Assembly (NCBI RefSeq): GCF_001665235.1
Contig: NZ_LZSC01000053.1
Span: 110,639-174,638, forward strand
Length of the DNA: 64,000 nt
Direction of reading: 5' to 3'
Source: Mycobacterium sp. 1100029.7
Lineage (GTDB): Bacteria; Actinomycetota; Actinomycetes; Mycobacteriales; Mycobacteriaceae
Of this stretch, positions 36,161-44,664 are shown piece after piece. The notes beneath the pieces are model-generated. The model was given only the letters and a program-made list of their open reading frames with translations. It searched no databases and was not told the origin of the DNA. The stretch's first letter is position 1; every line of letters starts with the position of its first letter. A program made the position numbers and the translations under genes.

Positions 36161-36979
36161 ATGCCTACCATCTCCACGTCCGACGATGTCGAGATCTTCT
36201 ACAAGGACTGGGGCTCTGGCCAGCCGATCGTCTTCAGTCATGGCTGGCCGCTGACGGCCGACGACTGGGATGCGCAGATGATGTTCTTCCTGCACAAGAA
36301 TTATCGGGTGATCGCCCACGACCGACGCGGGCACGGCCGATCCGAGCAGACTGGGAACGGCAATGACATACAGCATTGGGTGGCCGACCTAGCTTCATTG
36401 ACCGAGCAGCTCGACCTGCACGACGCCGTCCATGTTGGGCACTCCACGGGCGGCGCCGAGGTGGCCAGCTACGTCGCGCGCCACCAAGAGCGAGTCGCCA
36501 AGGCGGTATTGGTGTCTTCCCCGACACCGAGCATGTTGCAGACCGACAACAACCCGGGCGGGCAACCCCAAGAGTGGTTTGACGCGGTGCAGGCGGGTGT
36601 CTTGGGAAATCGATCGGAGTTTTTCCGCGCAGTGCCGGAGGGTCCTTTCTACGGATTCAACCGACCGGGGGTCGAGCCGTCGGAGGCGATCGTCGCGAAC
36701 TGGTGGCGACAGGGCATGTCCGGCAGCGCCCACGCGCACTATGAGACCGTGTTTTCCTGGTTGCAGGACTACACCGAGGATCTACGCTCGATCAGTGTTC
36801 TCGTCCTGGTGATGCACGGCGATGACGACCAGATCGTTCCGTTCACTAGCGCGGTGCCGCGAGCGGTGGACCTACTGCAGAACGGCGCGTTGAAGACCTA
36901 TGGCGGCTACCCCCACGGCATGCCGACGACGCACGCGGACGTCCTCAACCCGGATCTGCTGGCGTTCATCGCATCTTGA
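36161..36979 (+). CDS. Non-heme haloperoxidase-like alpha/beta hydrolase
   Basis: 272 residues. Nucleophile elbow GHSTGG (Ser about 95), acid in MHGDDDQIVP and His near the C-terminus (PHGMPTTHAD) form the triad. FYKDWGSGQPIVFSHGWPL is the usual N-terminal strand-oxyanion region of bacterial non-heme chloroperoxidases/esterases. ATG 36161 has AAGG seven bases upstream; an in-frame ATG at 36155 overlaps it. It diverges from the UvrA paralogue. Confidence 0.9.
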   Translation: MPTISTSDDVEIFYKDWGSGQPIVFSHGWPLTADDWDAQMMFFLHKNYRVIAHDRRGHGRSEQTGNGNDIQHWVADLASLTEQLDLHDAVHVGHSTGGAEVASYVARHQERVAKAVLVSSPTPSMLQTDNNPGGQPQEWFDAVQAGVLGNRSEFFRAVPEGPFYGFNRPGVEPSEAIVANWWRQGMSGSAHAHYETVFSWLQDYTEDLRSISVLVLVMHGDDDQIVPFTSAVPRAVDLLQNGALKTYGGYPHGMPTTHADVLNPDLLAFIAS

Positions 36980-37128
36980 GCGGCACCGTCAGCCCGCCGA
37001 AAGTTGCGCGTCGCCGTCCCCTCCTCGTATAGCGAATTGTCTTGAGGCACAAGTTGATAACGAACACGCCGAGTAGTACTGGTACTGAGCCTTTTCCGAT
37101 TTCGTCGGATTCTCCAGCACTGTTTCCC

Positions 37129-37989
37129 TCAGTCCAGTCCTGTCAGGATGTCGGCCAAGTGCCGTGGCATCGACAAGAACGGCGAGTGGGACGAGTCGAG
37201 CCACTCCACAGAGGTCGGATTGTTGGGAAAGGCTGCGTCGGCACTTCTGATGAAGCGCTCCTGGAGCGCTGGCCTGATCGCCATGTCACGCGAGCAGGCA
37301 ACGTAAGTACGTGGAACTGCTCCCCAGCCGTCGGCAGTCAACGAAGTCTCTCCTAACGGGATTTGCACCCGAGCGTCCGGCGTAAGAAGCCCGATTGCGG
37401 CATCGGCGATCACACGCTCCAGGTCGCCGAAGAACGCATCGCGTAGCTGTTGTCGGTATGCCGGGTCGGTCGAGGCGAGGTCGAAGCGTAATGCACCGAT
37501 CACCAAGGGATCTCCTTGGAACAACTCACACACGAGCTCGCCAGCGTTCTCGGGTGCCGGAAGATAAGCTGCTGCGGCGGTGCCGGATTCGGGCATGAAC
37601 GCGGCCAGGTACACCGCACGCGCGATGAGTCGGGGCACTCGCTGAGCCACTCGATTCAACACCGTGCCGGCCATGCTGTGCGCGACCACCGTGACCGGTT
37701 GGCCGCCGCCGATCAGCCCGATCTGCGCGATCAGTCGGTCAGCGGCCTGGTCGAGGGTGATATCCGCAACCAGCGATCCGTCGGACGCCAATGCTGGCGG
37801 GTTGGCTGCAGGGCTGGCAACGACGTCCGGCCGGCGGGCCGCTAGCCCGTGCCCTGCCATGTCTACGGGAGCTGCGATCCGTCCCGCGGCGGCGAGGTAG
37901 GCAAGGACATCACTCCAACACCAAGAGCCATGCCAGAAACCGTGAACAAGCACCAGTGGTGTGCGGTCAAACACGGTCATATCCCCCAT
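37129..37989 (-). CDS. Alpha/beta hydrolase (EstC/salicylate-esterase-like)
   Basis: 286 residues. LVLVHGFWHGSWCWSDVLAYLAAAG, nucleophile AHSMAGTVLNRVA and C-terminal LDSSHSPFLSMP match the plant-esterase-like EstC group. No signal peptide. Start could be ATG 37989 or 37980. It diverges from an AraC-type regulator 420 bases away, which may control it. Confidence 0.87.
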   Translation of the reverse strand: MGDMTVFDRTPLVLVHGFWHGSWCWSDVLAYLAAAGRIAAPVDMAGHGLAARRPDVVASPAANPPALASDGSLVADITLDQAADRLIAQIGLIGGGQPVTVVAHSMAGTVLNRVAQRVPRLIARAVYLAAFMPESGTAAAAYLPAPENAGELVCELFQGDPLVIGALRFDLASTDPAYRQQLRDAFFGDLERVIADAAIGLLTPDARVQIPLGETSLTADGWGAVPRTYVACSRDMAIRPALQERFIRSADAAFPNNPTSVEWLDSSHSPFLSMPRHLADILTGLD

Positions 37990-38409
37990 ACACCGTTGAT
38001 CCGTCTATACCGTCATCGTGCGATTTGCAATGCGCCACACCAGGCTGAAAGGCATTGCACAATAACGGATTTCGTGCACTCACGTCATCAGTCGTCGAGG
38101 GCATTGCCTCAGGCATATATCGAGGCTAGGGACGGGCGCCGTCGACATACGAGTCATCGCGCGCCTGAACAAAGTCAAAAAGCGACACCCGGACCAGTGC
38201 TGGATCTGCCGGGCTTCTGCGCGGGCGAACTCCTCGGACCGTCGTGTCCCTGTGGCAACCGGCGAGGCCGAACAGGCGAGCCGGATTGCGCGTCGATCAG
38301 TCCATCCCGCGCATACCGCGAGGAGGTTGCTACCAGAGCAAACCCGGCAAAGTTACTGTGGCCAGAACCCGGTGCCGGGGGATATTCGCGGGATGGTGAT
38401 CAAGGTCGA
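37990..38409. other. 420-bp divergent intergenic region
   Basis: It lies between the hydrolase (-) and AraC regulator (+) and presumably holds both promoters and AraC sites. The frame upstream of GTG 38410 is open but lacks coding character. No repeat or RNA gene recognised. Confidence 0.4.
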
Positions 38410-39474
38410 GTGACGAGCCGATCTACGACGGACCTACCGGATATGCACGCGTGGACGCGGGCCGAGAATTTCGACGGCTGGTCCCTGATCTGCTGCCAGA
38501 AACCTCACCTCGATCTGCTGAGCGATCCGGCGGAATTCCTCCTCACCCAGCGACTGGCTCGCATTGGGTCGATCGCACTCGCCGAATTCATCGTCGACCG
38601 CGACATGTCGATGGATCGCATCGATCACTGCGATGCGTTCCGGGTGTCGATGCTGGTCGCCGGCCACATAGAAGGCGTGCACAGGGGAATGTCGGTGCGC
38701 CCCGGCCCGGGCGATATCGCCGTGGCTGCTCCCGGCGGTATCACTGAGGCGCGATGGCCGGCGGGCACCAGGATGGTCACGTTGCTCATGGACCGTGGAG
38801 TCGTCGACGATGCTCTTTGCGGCGTACTCGGTCGCCAGGTGACGTCGCGGGTCGACTACACGCCCGTCACGACGACCACGCTGGCCCCGACGCGCAACTG
38901 GATCAAGATGCTGGCGCTGCTGAGCGAACAGCTCTTCTCCCCCGACAGCCTGCTCAATAATCCACTCGTCGGGTTGCCATTCGTCGACACGCTGGTGCGC
39001 GGATTCTTACTCACCACCGACCATTCGCTGCGCGATGCACTCGCCAGTGGTGAAGCGCGGGTGACACCCAAGGCGATTCGCGCTGCCATCGAAATCATCG
39101 AGGAGGAAGCGCATTTGCCGTTGACGCTGTCCACGATCGCGGCCCGCAGTTGCGTCAGTGTTCGTTCGCTACAGCTGGGTTTCCAGCGGTACCTCGGCAC
39201 ATCGCCGATGGCGTATCTGCGGGAAGTTCGGCTGCGTCGAGCACACCGAACACTGCTCGAATCCGATCCGTCGGTGACGACCGTGACTTCGGTGGCACAC
39301 CGATGGGGCTTCAACCATGTCGGCCGGTTCGCAGCCGCGCATGCCGGCCGTTACCACGAGATGCCGGCTGAGACATTGCGCCGCAGCCTATTCAGGGCAG
39401 TGTGCCGCGGCGTCCGCGTGCCTGCTGATCCATCCCTTCGTGACCGTGGGGATCCCGCGTGGTCGGCGCCGTAG
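38410..39474 (+). CDS. AraC-family transcriptional regulator
   Basis: 354 residues. The N-terminal AraC-binding-like domain (SLICCQKPHLDLL...FRVSMLVAGHIEGVHRGM) precedes the double HTH domain (LTLSTIAARSCVSVRSLQLGFQRYLGTSPMAYLREVRLRRAHRTLL; VTSVAHRWGFNHVGRFAAAHAGRYHEMPAETLR). GTG 38410 has AAGG five bases upstream; ATG 38443 is the alternative. Likely regulator of the divergent esterase. Confidence 0.88.
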   Translation: MTSRSTTDLPDMHAWTRAENFDGWSLICCQKPHLDLLSDPAEFLLTQRLARIGSIALAEFIVDRDMSMDRIDHCDAFRVSMLVAGHIEGVHRGMSVRPGPGDIAVAAPGGITEARWPAGTRMVTLLMDRGVVDDALCGVLGRQVTSRVDYTPVTTTTLAPTRNWIKMLALLSEQLFSPDSLLNNPLVGLPFVDTLVRGFLLTTDHSLRDALASGEARVTPKAIRAAIEIIEEEAHLPLTLSTIAARSCVSVRSLQLGFQRYLGTSPMAYLREVRLRRAHRTLLESDPSVTTVTSVAHRWGFNHVGRFAAAHAGRYHEMPAETLRRSLFRAVCRGVRVPADPSLRDRGDPAWSAP

Positions 39475-39564
39475 CCTTCGGACAGCCGCCACTGCCGGTG
39501 CCGTACGCAGCTAGCGCACCGACCCGCCGTCGCGCGCCGCGACGACGCCGCGACGGATGAATAA

Positions 39565-39696
39565 ATGATGGTGAAGGCGCTGTTCTGGTCGATAGCGACC
39601 GCATTGACAACCCGGACGAATTCCAATGATTCCGATGTGATCACCGCGGCGGGCGCATACGCTCTCATCGACGAATCGGGCAAAGTCACCGGTTGA
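39565..39696 (+). CDS. Short open frame, possible gene remnant
   Basis: 43 residues (MMVKALFWSIATALTTRTNS... ending ALIDESGKVTG). The C-terminal wording resembles the end of a larger enzyme, so it may be a remnant rather than a gene. There is no good ribosome-binding site and no upstream continuation. The rest of 39475-39722 shows nothing else. Confidence 0.2.
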   Translation: MMVKALFWSIATALTTRTNSNDSDVITAAGAYALIDESGKVTG

Positions 39697-39722
39697 GAAC
39701 AAACAGGGAGATTGGGGGCACG

Positions 39723-39974
39723 TTGTTCCGTGCAACTCTCATTGCCGCAGCCATCGCCACCGCGACCATTGGTGCGGCATCAACAGCCCATTCGTCGCCC
39801 GGCGGCGGGTGCTACACAGCCAGTTCCGGTGATTGTGTCCCGTATCCACAACAGGGTGGCCCACAGCCGCCAACGGCCACCGCCAAGTGCGCAGATGGAA
39901 GTTGGTCGTTCAGTGAGCACCCTCACGCCAGTGGAACCTGCCACGGGCATGGCGGCGTTTCACAGTACCTGTGA
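39723..39974 (+). CDS. Exported DUF3761 protein
   Basis: 83 residues if read from TTG 39723, following GGGGG. A Sec signal (ATLIAAAIATATIGAASTAHS) precedes a short linker and the DUF3761 core: TAKCADGSWSFSEHPHASGTCHGHGGVSQYL. The conserved Cys pair and HGGV motif are intact. DUF3761 proteins are widespread, small and uncharacterised. An in-frame TTG also occurs at 39693. Confidence 0.75.
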   Translation: MFRATLIAAAIATATIGAASTAHSSPGGGCYTASSGDCVPYPQQGGPQPPTATAKCADGSWSFSEHPHASGTCHGHGGVSQYL

Positions 39975-40011
39975 CTGGATGGCGAAGGTGAGATTCGAGC
40001 TCCGACCTGCA

Positions 40012-40341
40012 ATGATAATACGCACGCTGCTGGCGGGTGCGACACTTGGCGCTGCCGTGATCGGCGTTGCGGGGCCAGCCAGCGCCGATAGCGCCGACTT
40101 CATCCAATTTCTGAGAGCCAACGGCGAGGATGTGTCGACGCAGGAGATCCGCTACGACTCTATTGACCTCGGCGAGGCAATCTGCGGACACCTCGACGCT
40201 ACGCAGGACCCCAATGCGACGGTCGACTACCTGGTAAAGCTCGGCCATTCCAAGGCCAACGCCAACATGTGGCTGGCTGGGTCCGTGCTGCACCTCTGTC
40301 CACGGCTGAATTCCCTTACGCACTACGCGACCAATGGCTAA
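40012..40341 (+). CDS. Exported DUF732 protein
   Basis: 109 residues. Signal peptide MIIRTLLAGATLGAAVIGVAGPASA, cleavage before DSADF, then the mycobacterial DUF732 domain (FIQFLRANGEDVSTQEIRYDSIDLGEAICGHLDA... SKANANMWLAGSVLHLCP). Its two Cys would form a disulfide. ATG 39979 is an in-frame alternative. Downstream, 40342-40561 holds no gene; CCTTGG-AGG-CCAAGG at about 40399 is a short hairpin. Confidence 0.85.
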   Translation: MIIRTLLAGATLGAAVIGVAGPASADSADFIQFLRANGEDVSTQEIRYDSIDLGEAICGHLDATQDPNATVDYLVKLGHSKANANMWLAGSVLHLCPRLNSLTHYATNG

Positions 40342-40561
40342 ATAGCGGGCGCGACTGTGAATCACGGGGCCATCGCCGAGCCTGTGCGCTGTCCGCGACC
40401 TTGGAGGCCAAGGTTAGCGGTCTGCGCTGTGCTAGTGAATATCTTCAAGATGGCAAACAGTCCTTACACGCGGAGTGACGATGGATCGCTGCGGACTGCG
40501 GACCCAGAGTGCCGCGATCTCTCGGGCTAACGCATTGCCCTGACTGAGTCGCCGTGACACG

Positions 40562-41335
40562 ATGCCGCCGATGAAACATGTCGTGACAATGTTTGGCATC
40601 GTCCACCCTCAGGGCGGGGGCTGGTTCATTGACGAACTGTTCAGAACTACCGCTGCAGACGGCACCGAAATTCAAATCTCATTGAGTTTCTCGGCATACT
40701 CGATGCGCATTGAGACCGACGGACCGACGGACGACATCAATTCGAAGAATGATGCACCCGTGATGAAATGGATAAACGAGGTCTATTACCGGCACCAACC
40801 ATTTTTACGTGTGGTCCTCGACACTCTGGGTCTGCACATGGGTGCTCATTTAGAGCCCGAGATGACAGGCGGCACCCTGGATGGTGTCGCGGTGCTCGGG
40901 AGCTTGACGATGTTGGGTGTATTCGGGACACAGGAAGGCGCGTCTTACGTCGGCGGCGAGTCGTTCGCCCCAACTTGGTCGCTAGCCATTTCTAACTCGT
41001 TCGCCCAGTCGGCGCTGGTCGACGTGCGCCATGCGCTGCGATTCGACGTGGACTCTCCGTTCTTTTGCTACAGGGCACTGGACAGTCTGAGGGAGCACTA
41101 CGCAACAACCACAGATGCAAGGTCGAAAAAGGCGTCGTGGGCAAAGCTGCGCAACGAGCTCGACATTGACGAGCCAGTCATCAGGGCCCTCAAGGCTTTT
41201 GCGGACACCCGACGCCACGGTGGCGCCGGTACCTCAGTGCACGCTGACCACCTGAAATGGACACAGTGGACGAGAGAAATCGTTTGGCGGTTCGTGCAGA
41301 AACACGGCGATGTTCCGCCGCCAGGATCCGTATAA
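40562..41335 (+). CDS. Uncharacterised accessory protein with HEPN-like C-terminal motif
   Basis: 257 residues, family not recognised. The C-terminal third reads PFFCYRALDSLREHYA... SWAKLRNELDIDEPVIRALKAFADTRRHGGAG. A YRALDSLR helix followed by a terminal R(x)RHG element recalls HEPN-type RNases and related helical domains in phage-defence and toxin proteins. No signal peptide or membrane segment. It is the first gene after the small exported proteins, with lower codon bias than the core genes, and lies convergent with the next gene 24 bases away. HEPN is a suggestion only. Confidence 0.6.
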   Translation: MPPMKHVVTMFGIVHPQGGGWFIDELFRTTAADGTEIQISLSFSAYSMRIETDGPTDDINSKNDAPVMKWINEVYYRHQPFLRVVLDTLGLHMGAHLEPEMTGGTLDGVAVLGSLTMLGVFGTQEGASYVGGESFAPTWSLAISNSFAQSALVDVRHALRFDVDSPFFCYRALDSLREHYATTTDARSKKASWAKLRNELDIDEPVIRALKAFADTRRHGGAGTSVHADHLKWTQWTREIVWRFVQKHGDVPPPGSV

Positions 41336-41359
41336 GAGTCCCAGCCCTACTCACACGCG

Positions 41360-41977
41360 CTAGTCCGCGAGCCGCTCCATTTCCTCATCAGCGACCCCCC
41401 TCAGCTCTCTGAGCACCTGCCTCCCGAAATCGCTGATCGTATGTGCACCGAACCCGCCTCCCACAAATGTGCCACGAATGATGACCCCAGTGTTCTCAAG
41501 AGTCGCAAGAACCGGTACGGGCTGGGTCTTATTGAACTCATCTACTGCTGAGCGGTCAATAAACTCCTCATCGTCAGGCCCTACCGCACTCTCTAGCCAT
41601 AGCAGTGCCCGAACGTGGACCGGTTCGAGTTGGGCAAGGGCATGAACCATAAGGACCGCAGGATCCACAGCAGCATCGTCCAGCAATGCGTTACCGACCG
41701 TTCGTCCGAGAAGCCGTCGCTTTGCTTCAAATCCCGTTCGCGCCGCCGCTTCTAAAGCGTCACCGCAAAGTGCTTCAAGCCGTGGATCTTCCAATACACG
41801 ACTTACCATGCGTTCCTCACCGGCAAGCTCGGCCATCTCTCGGGCAGTCGACTCAACTCGGTAGCGCCGCCGCTCATCGATGGCGTCGTACACGGTTTGT
41901 AGCGGGCCACCAACGCCCGGAATCGCGGACAGTGCCGCGCTGACAACCACCACGGCGGCTGGTGGCGGTTTGCTCAT
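41360..41977 (-). CDS. Uncharacterised accessory protein with a predicted winged-helix end
   Basis: 205 residues from ATG 41977. The N-terminus has a hydrophobic, Gly-rich segment (AAVVVVSAALSAIPGVGGPLQTVYDAI) that could touch or insert into a membrane. The middle is helical and charged. The C-terminus (VRALLWLESAV... VLATLENTGVIIRGTF... HTISDFGRQVLRELRGVA) looks like a winged helix. No known family matched. It is divergent from the AAA/Toprim gene across a 341-base gap and may belong to the same defence island. Confidence 0.6.
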   Translation of the reverse strand: MSKPPPAAVVVVSAALSAIPGVGGPLQTVYDAIDERRRYRVESTAREMAELAGEERMVSRVLEDPRLEALCGDALEAAARTGFEAKRRLLGRTVGNALLDDAAVDPAVLMVHALAQLEPVHVRALLWLESAVGPDDEEFIDRSAVDEFNKTQPVPVLATLENTGVIIRGTFVGGGFGAHTISDFGRQVLRELRGVADEEMERLAD

Positions 41978-42281
41978 CTCGAAGCCCCGCTCGGCGCCGA
42001 CTCGGTCAGGTCGGGGTCTGGCGAGGCGACGGTCGCTGTCGGCGTCATATGGGATATTTAAGCGGGCGACAGCGACGCTCCGGCAGGGTTTTGCAGAACG
42101 GACGCCCTCTCGACCCGAAACGCGCCACCGCACGACCATGCGGTCGAGCACCTCCCTCGGAGAGAGCGGGCGTTGTGCCGTTCGAGCCGCAAGAAGTGGT
42201 CGGCAGAGTTACCCCGCAGGGATAGTCAAACGCCGAGGCTGGCCAAGGCTTATCCTGCGGATTAATGCATCGTCAAAGATG

Positions 42282-42294
42282 CCAGATCATCTGG
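42282..42294. promoter_or_regulatory. 13-bp palindrome upstream of the AAA/Toprim gene
   Basis: CCAGATCATCTGG is a perfect palindrome about the central base, 24 bases before the ATG at 42319, so it could be an operator. The rest of the divergent gap 41978-42318 shows no coding sequence; TTTAA-rich DNA near 42052-42062 may be part of the leftward promoter. Confidence 0.35.
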
Positions 42295-42318
42295 TCCTGA
42301 TCTCTAAGGTGAGCGTTC

Positions 42319-44193
42319 ATGCGAATTAGCGCACTCAGCGTCCAGAACATCGGCGGCTTATTTGACCAGAGGGTTGAGCTTCCCGACCAACCATTCGTAG
42401 CCTTCGCTGGCCCTAACGGTACTGGGAAGACCAAACTTCTGGCGGCCATGATCGGTTTCTGGGCAGGCGCCCTCCCTACGCCCCGGGACGGGACAACGGC
42501 CATGGCGACGCTGGAGGTCGAATTCACCGAGGAAGAACGCGCTTCATTGGCGCAGCTTTCGCCCCAGGTGGGGTGGGGCAACGTAGGTTCCGTCCCTGAG
42601 GCCGCCAAGCTTATCGTCACACGGAGCGAAATCGCTGGCTTCCGTCGGTCATCGGATCCGCCTGCGACGGTACTAAGTCACTTCGTTGATAACGCCGTGT
42701 TCCTGCAGCAACAGCCGAGTCTCAACCCTGTCTATCTGCCCGCAGAACGGCGGCTGATCCAGCCTCCGAGTGGACGCGGCGGTGGCATCGATCTGGCACA
42801 GCTGGCCGATGCAATGGCCTTCGAGCAGTCCCAAAAATCGCGGCAATCAATTCAGAATTATGGACGGCTAGACGACCAAGAATTCGAGCAATTCGCGAAG
42901 GCGCTTTGTGTCGCACACTCGTTGCCGGAGGACCCCGAAGACGATTCGAAAAGCTTCAATTCTCGGGTGCAGTGGCTTGAATTTCAAGAGACAATAAATG
43001 GGCTTCTCTATCCAAAACAACTTATGCCATTGACGAGGGCGTTCCCGGATCGCCTACGCATCAAATTGCCACACGGAGAGACCCATCACGTCCCTGATCT
43101 CTCCAGCGGTGAACGACAAGCGATGGTCATCATTAGCCGTGTCCTTCGAGCCGGAGCTAGACAGAGCCTCGTGATAATCGATGAGCCTGACGCATACCTC
43201 CACCCGAATCTCAGTCAGCGTCTCATGCAAGCCCTTGAGAGAGGAATCGGCGAAGCCGGGCGACTCATCATCGCCACGCACAGTCCGTCGATTCTGGATC
43301 GAGTACGGCCGAGCGCGATCTTCCGACTCGACTATGAACAGCATGCCAGGCCTCTGTTGAGTCAGACCGGCCTGATCGAGCTTTACCGGACAACCGGGTT
43401 TAGAGCCAGCGCATTAACGCAGTCTGAGCTGCTTATCGTATGTGAGGGCGATCTCGAAGATGCGGTTTTAGAATCATTGTTTCCCAAGCTTTCCCGTGCC
43501 TCACTGCAACGCGGCCCCGGGCGCGCCGGCGTTCTACAACGGGTGAAGCATTTACTCGATTACAGTATTCCAGTCCTAGGAATAGTCGACCGCGATGTTG
43601 AGCCACCAGTAATTGACGACCCCCTGGGCCAGCACATCGTCATACTGCCGACCGCCGACCTAGAGGGAGCATTCCTCTCGGATGATGCCGCACTACAAAT
43701 TATGATCGACGATGGTTTTGTAAAACCAGCCTACCAAAGCCTACAGTTGCTAAAAGCGAAGCGGGACCAACTTTTCTTAGAGCTTGGTAACAACACAATT
43801 GCCGAATTAGCACAGCGCGAGCTTCGCAACATGTTTGGCATCAAGTGGCCGGTATCCAGGGGTGAGGACCCGATTGATCGACTCAGGGGCGTCGCGTCCG
43901 CGACTCCAAATCCAGCGGCGGCCGACATACAGGCGGCGATCGATGCGGCCAAGGAGAAATGGGACGCGAACAAAGCCGAGCCATGGAAACTCGTTCGGGG
44001 TAAATACATCCTTGGGGCATTCACGGACACATGTACGAACTGGAAGTCGGGAAGCAGCCTGCTCGCGGCCGTCGCGAAGAAACAGCCCGAGCTTGATGCC
44101 CTGAAGGACATTGGAGAGGCGGTGGATCGCCTCCTTCCGGAGGCCGTTCGCCGTACGGTGGGCCCCTCAGGGGGTTTAGGCGCCGGAAATTAA
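42319..44193 (+). CDS. AAA-ATPase/Toprim (DUF4435-like) fusion, PARIS- or OLD-type defence nuclease
   Basis: 624 residues. ABC-type ATPase: Walker A GPNGTGKT (31-38), signature LSSGERQA (261-268), Walker B LVIIDEPDAYLHP (Asp288, Glu289) and H-switch ATHSP (His321). C-terminal Toprim-like nuclease: LLIVCEGDLEDAV (Glu376), VLGIVDRD (Asp424, Asp426) and TADLEGAFL; the DLE element suits DUF4435. An AAA_15-DUF4435 pair is the composition of PARIS (AriA/AriB), which can be fused; one-protein OLD nucleases share the layout. ATG 42319 follows AAGGTG. Codon use is less GC-biased than core genes. Defence role inferred from family and island context. Confidence 0.75.
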   Translation: MRISALSVQNIGGLFDQRVELPDQPFVAFAGPNGTGKTKLLAAMIGFWAGALPTPRDGTTAMATLEVEFTEEERASLAQLSPQVGWGNVGSVPEAAKLIVTRSEIAGFRRSSDPPATVLSHFVDNAVFLQQQPSLNPVYLPAERRLIQPPSGRGGGIDLAQLADAMAFEQSQKSRQSIQNYGRLDDQEFEQFAKALCVAHSLPEDPEDDSKSFNSRVQWLEFQETINGLLYPKQLMPLTRAFPDRLRIKLPHGETHHVPDLSSGERQAMVIISRVLRAGARQSLVIIDEPDAYLHPNLSQRLMQALERGIGEAGRLIIATHSPSILDRVRPSAIFRLDYEQHARPLLSQTGLIELYRTTGFRASALTQSELLIVCEGDLEDAVLESLFPKLSRASLQRGPGRAGVLQRVKHLLDYSIPVLGIVDRDVEPPVIDDPLGQHIVILPTADLEGAFLSDDAALQIMIDDGFVKPAYQSLQLLKAKRDQLFLELGNNTIAELAQRELRNMFGIKWPVSRGEDPIDRLRGVASATPNPAAADIQAAIDAAKEKWDANKAEPWKLVRGKYILGAFTDTCTNWKSGSSLLAAVAKKQPELDALKDIGEAVDRLLPEAVRRTVGPSGGLGAGN

Positions 44194-44346
44194 ACTGACG
44201 ACCGTCCCCCGCGCGGCGACACTCACGCGGGTTCTGTTCGAGGTTGCCGTAGAGAGTGTCGAAGTCTCCCAGGGGCGTTTGAATTTAAAGATGCTTCCGA
44301 CTCTTTCCTGGACGCGGGAAGGGAAGCGGTCGGTGCTTTCGTGAAT

Positions 44347-44664
44347 TTAGCTACAGATCGCGCCAGACCATTCGTATTCGTCCTGGCTTACCAAGCGACC
44401 ATCCGGCAGAAGCGTGATGATTGGTATGTTCCGTCGTATCGCTGCGGCGAACTCTCGGCGTGTCCATGTGGTGCGGAGATAATGCGCCGTCACAACCCAA
44501 CTAGTACGCTCGCCGTCGCCAGGGCGCTTTCCACTGCGGCGCGTCGATCCGGGGCCTGGTAACCGTGAACATCGTCAATGTATACGGTTGCCCAACCGTG
44601 CAGCGGCGATCTCGATTGCTCGTAGCTCCGCCCACGGATTGTCTCGTCGCGCGTAGCTTCCGAA
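44347..44664 (-). pseudogene. Decayed TIR-domain gene, fused at its 5' end to a transposase fragment
   Basis: Reading the minus strand through three frames restores a TIR-like domain. Frame 1 gives SYARRDNPWAELRAIEIAAARLGNR. After a frameshift at about 44585 comes VYIDDVHGYQAPDRRAAVES, continuing ALATASVLV. After a second at about 44500 comes VVTAHYLRTTWTRREFAAA, continuing IRRNIPIITLLPDG. The order SYxRxD, YIDD, Trp-xx-x-Glu (catalytic-type Glu in WTRREF) and IPIITLL is that of TIR NADases. The stop is at 44347-44349. The first residues are missing where transposase sequence begins. It converges on the AAA/Toprim gene. Confidence 0.65.

Noticed and set aside
44341..44562. Plus-strand 73-residue frame
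   Set aside because: It is antisense to the TIR remnant, which explains the sequence better.
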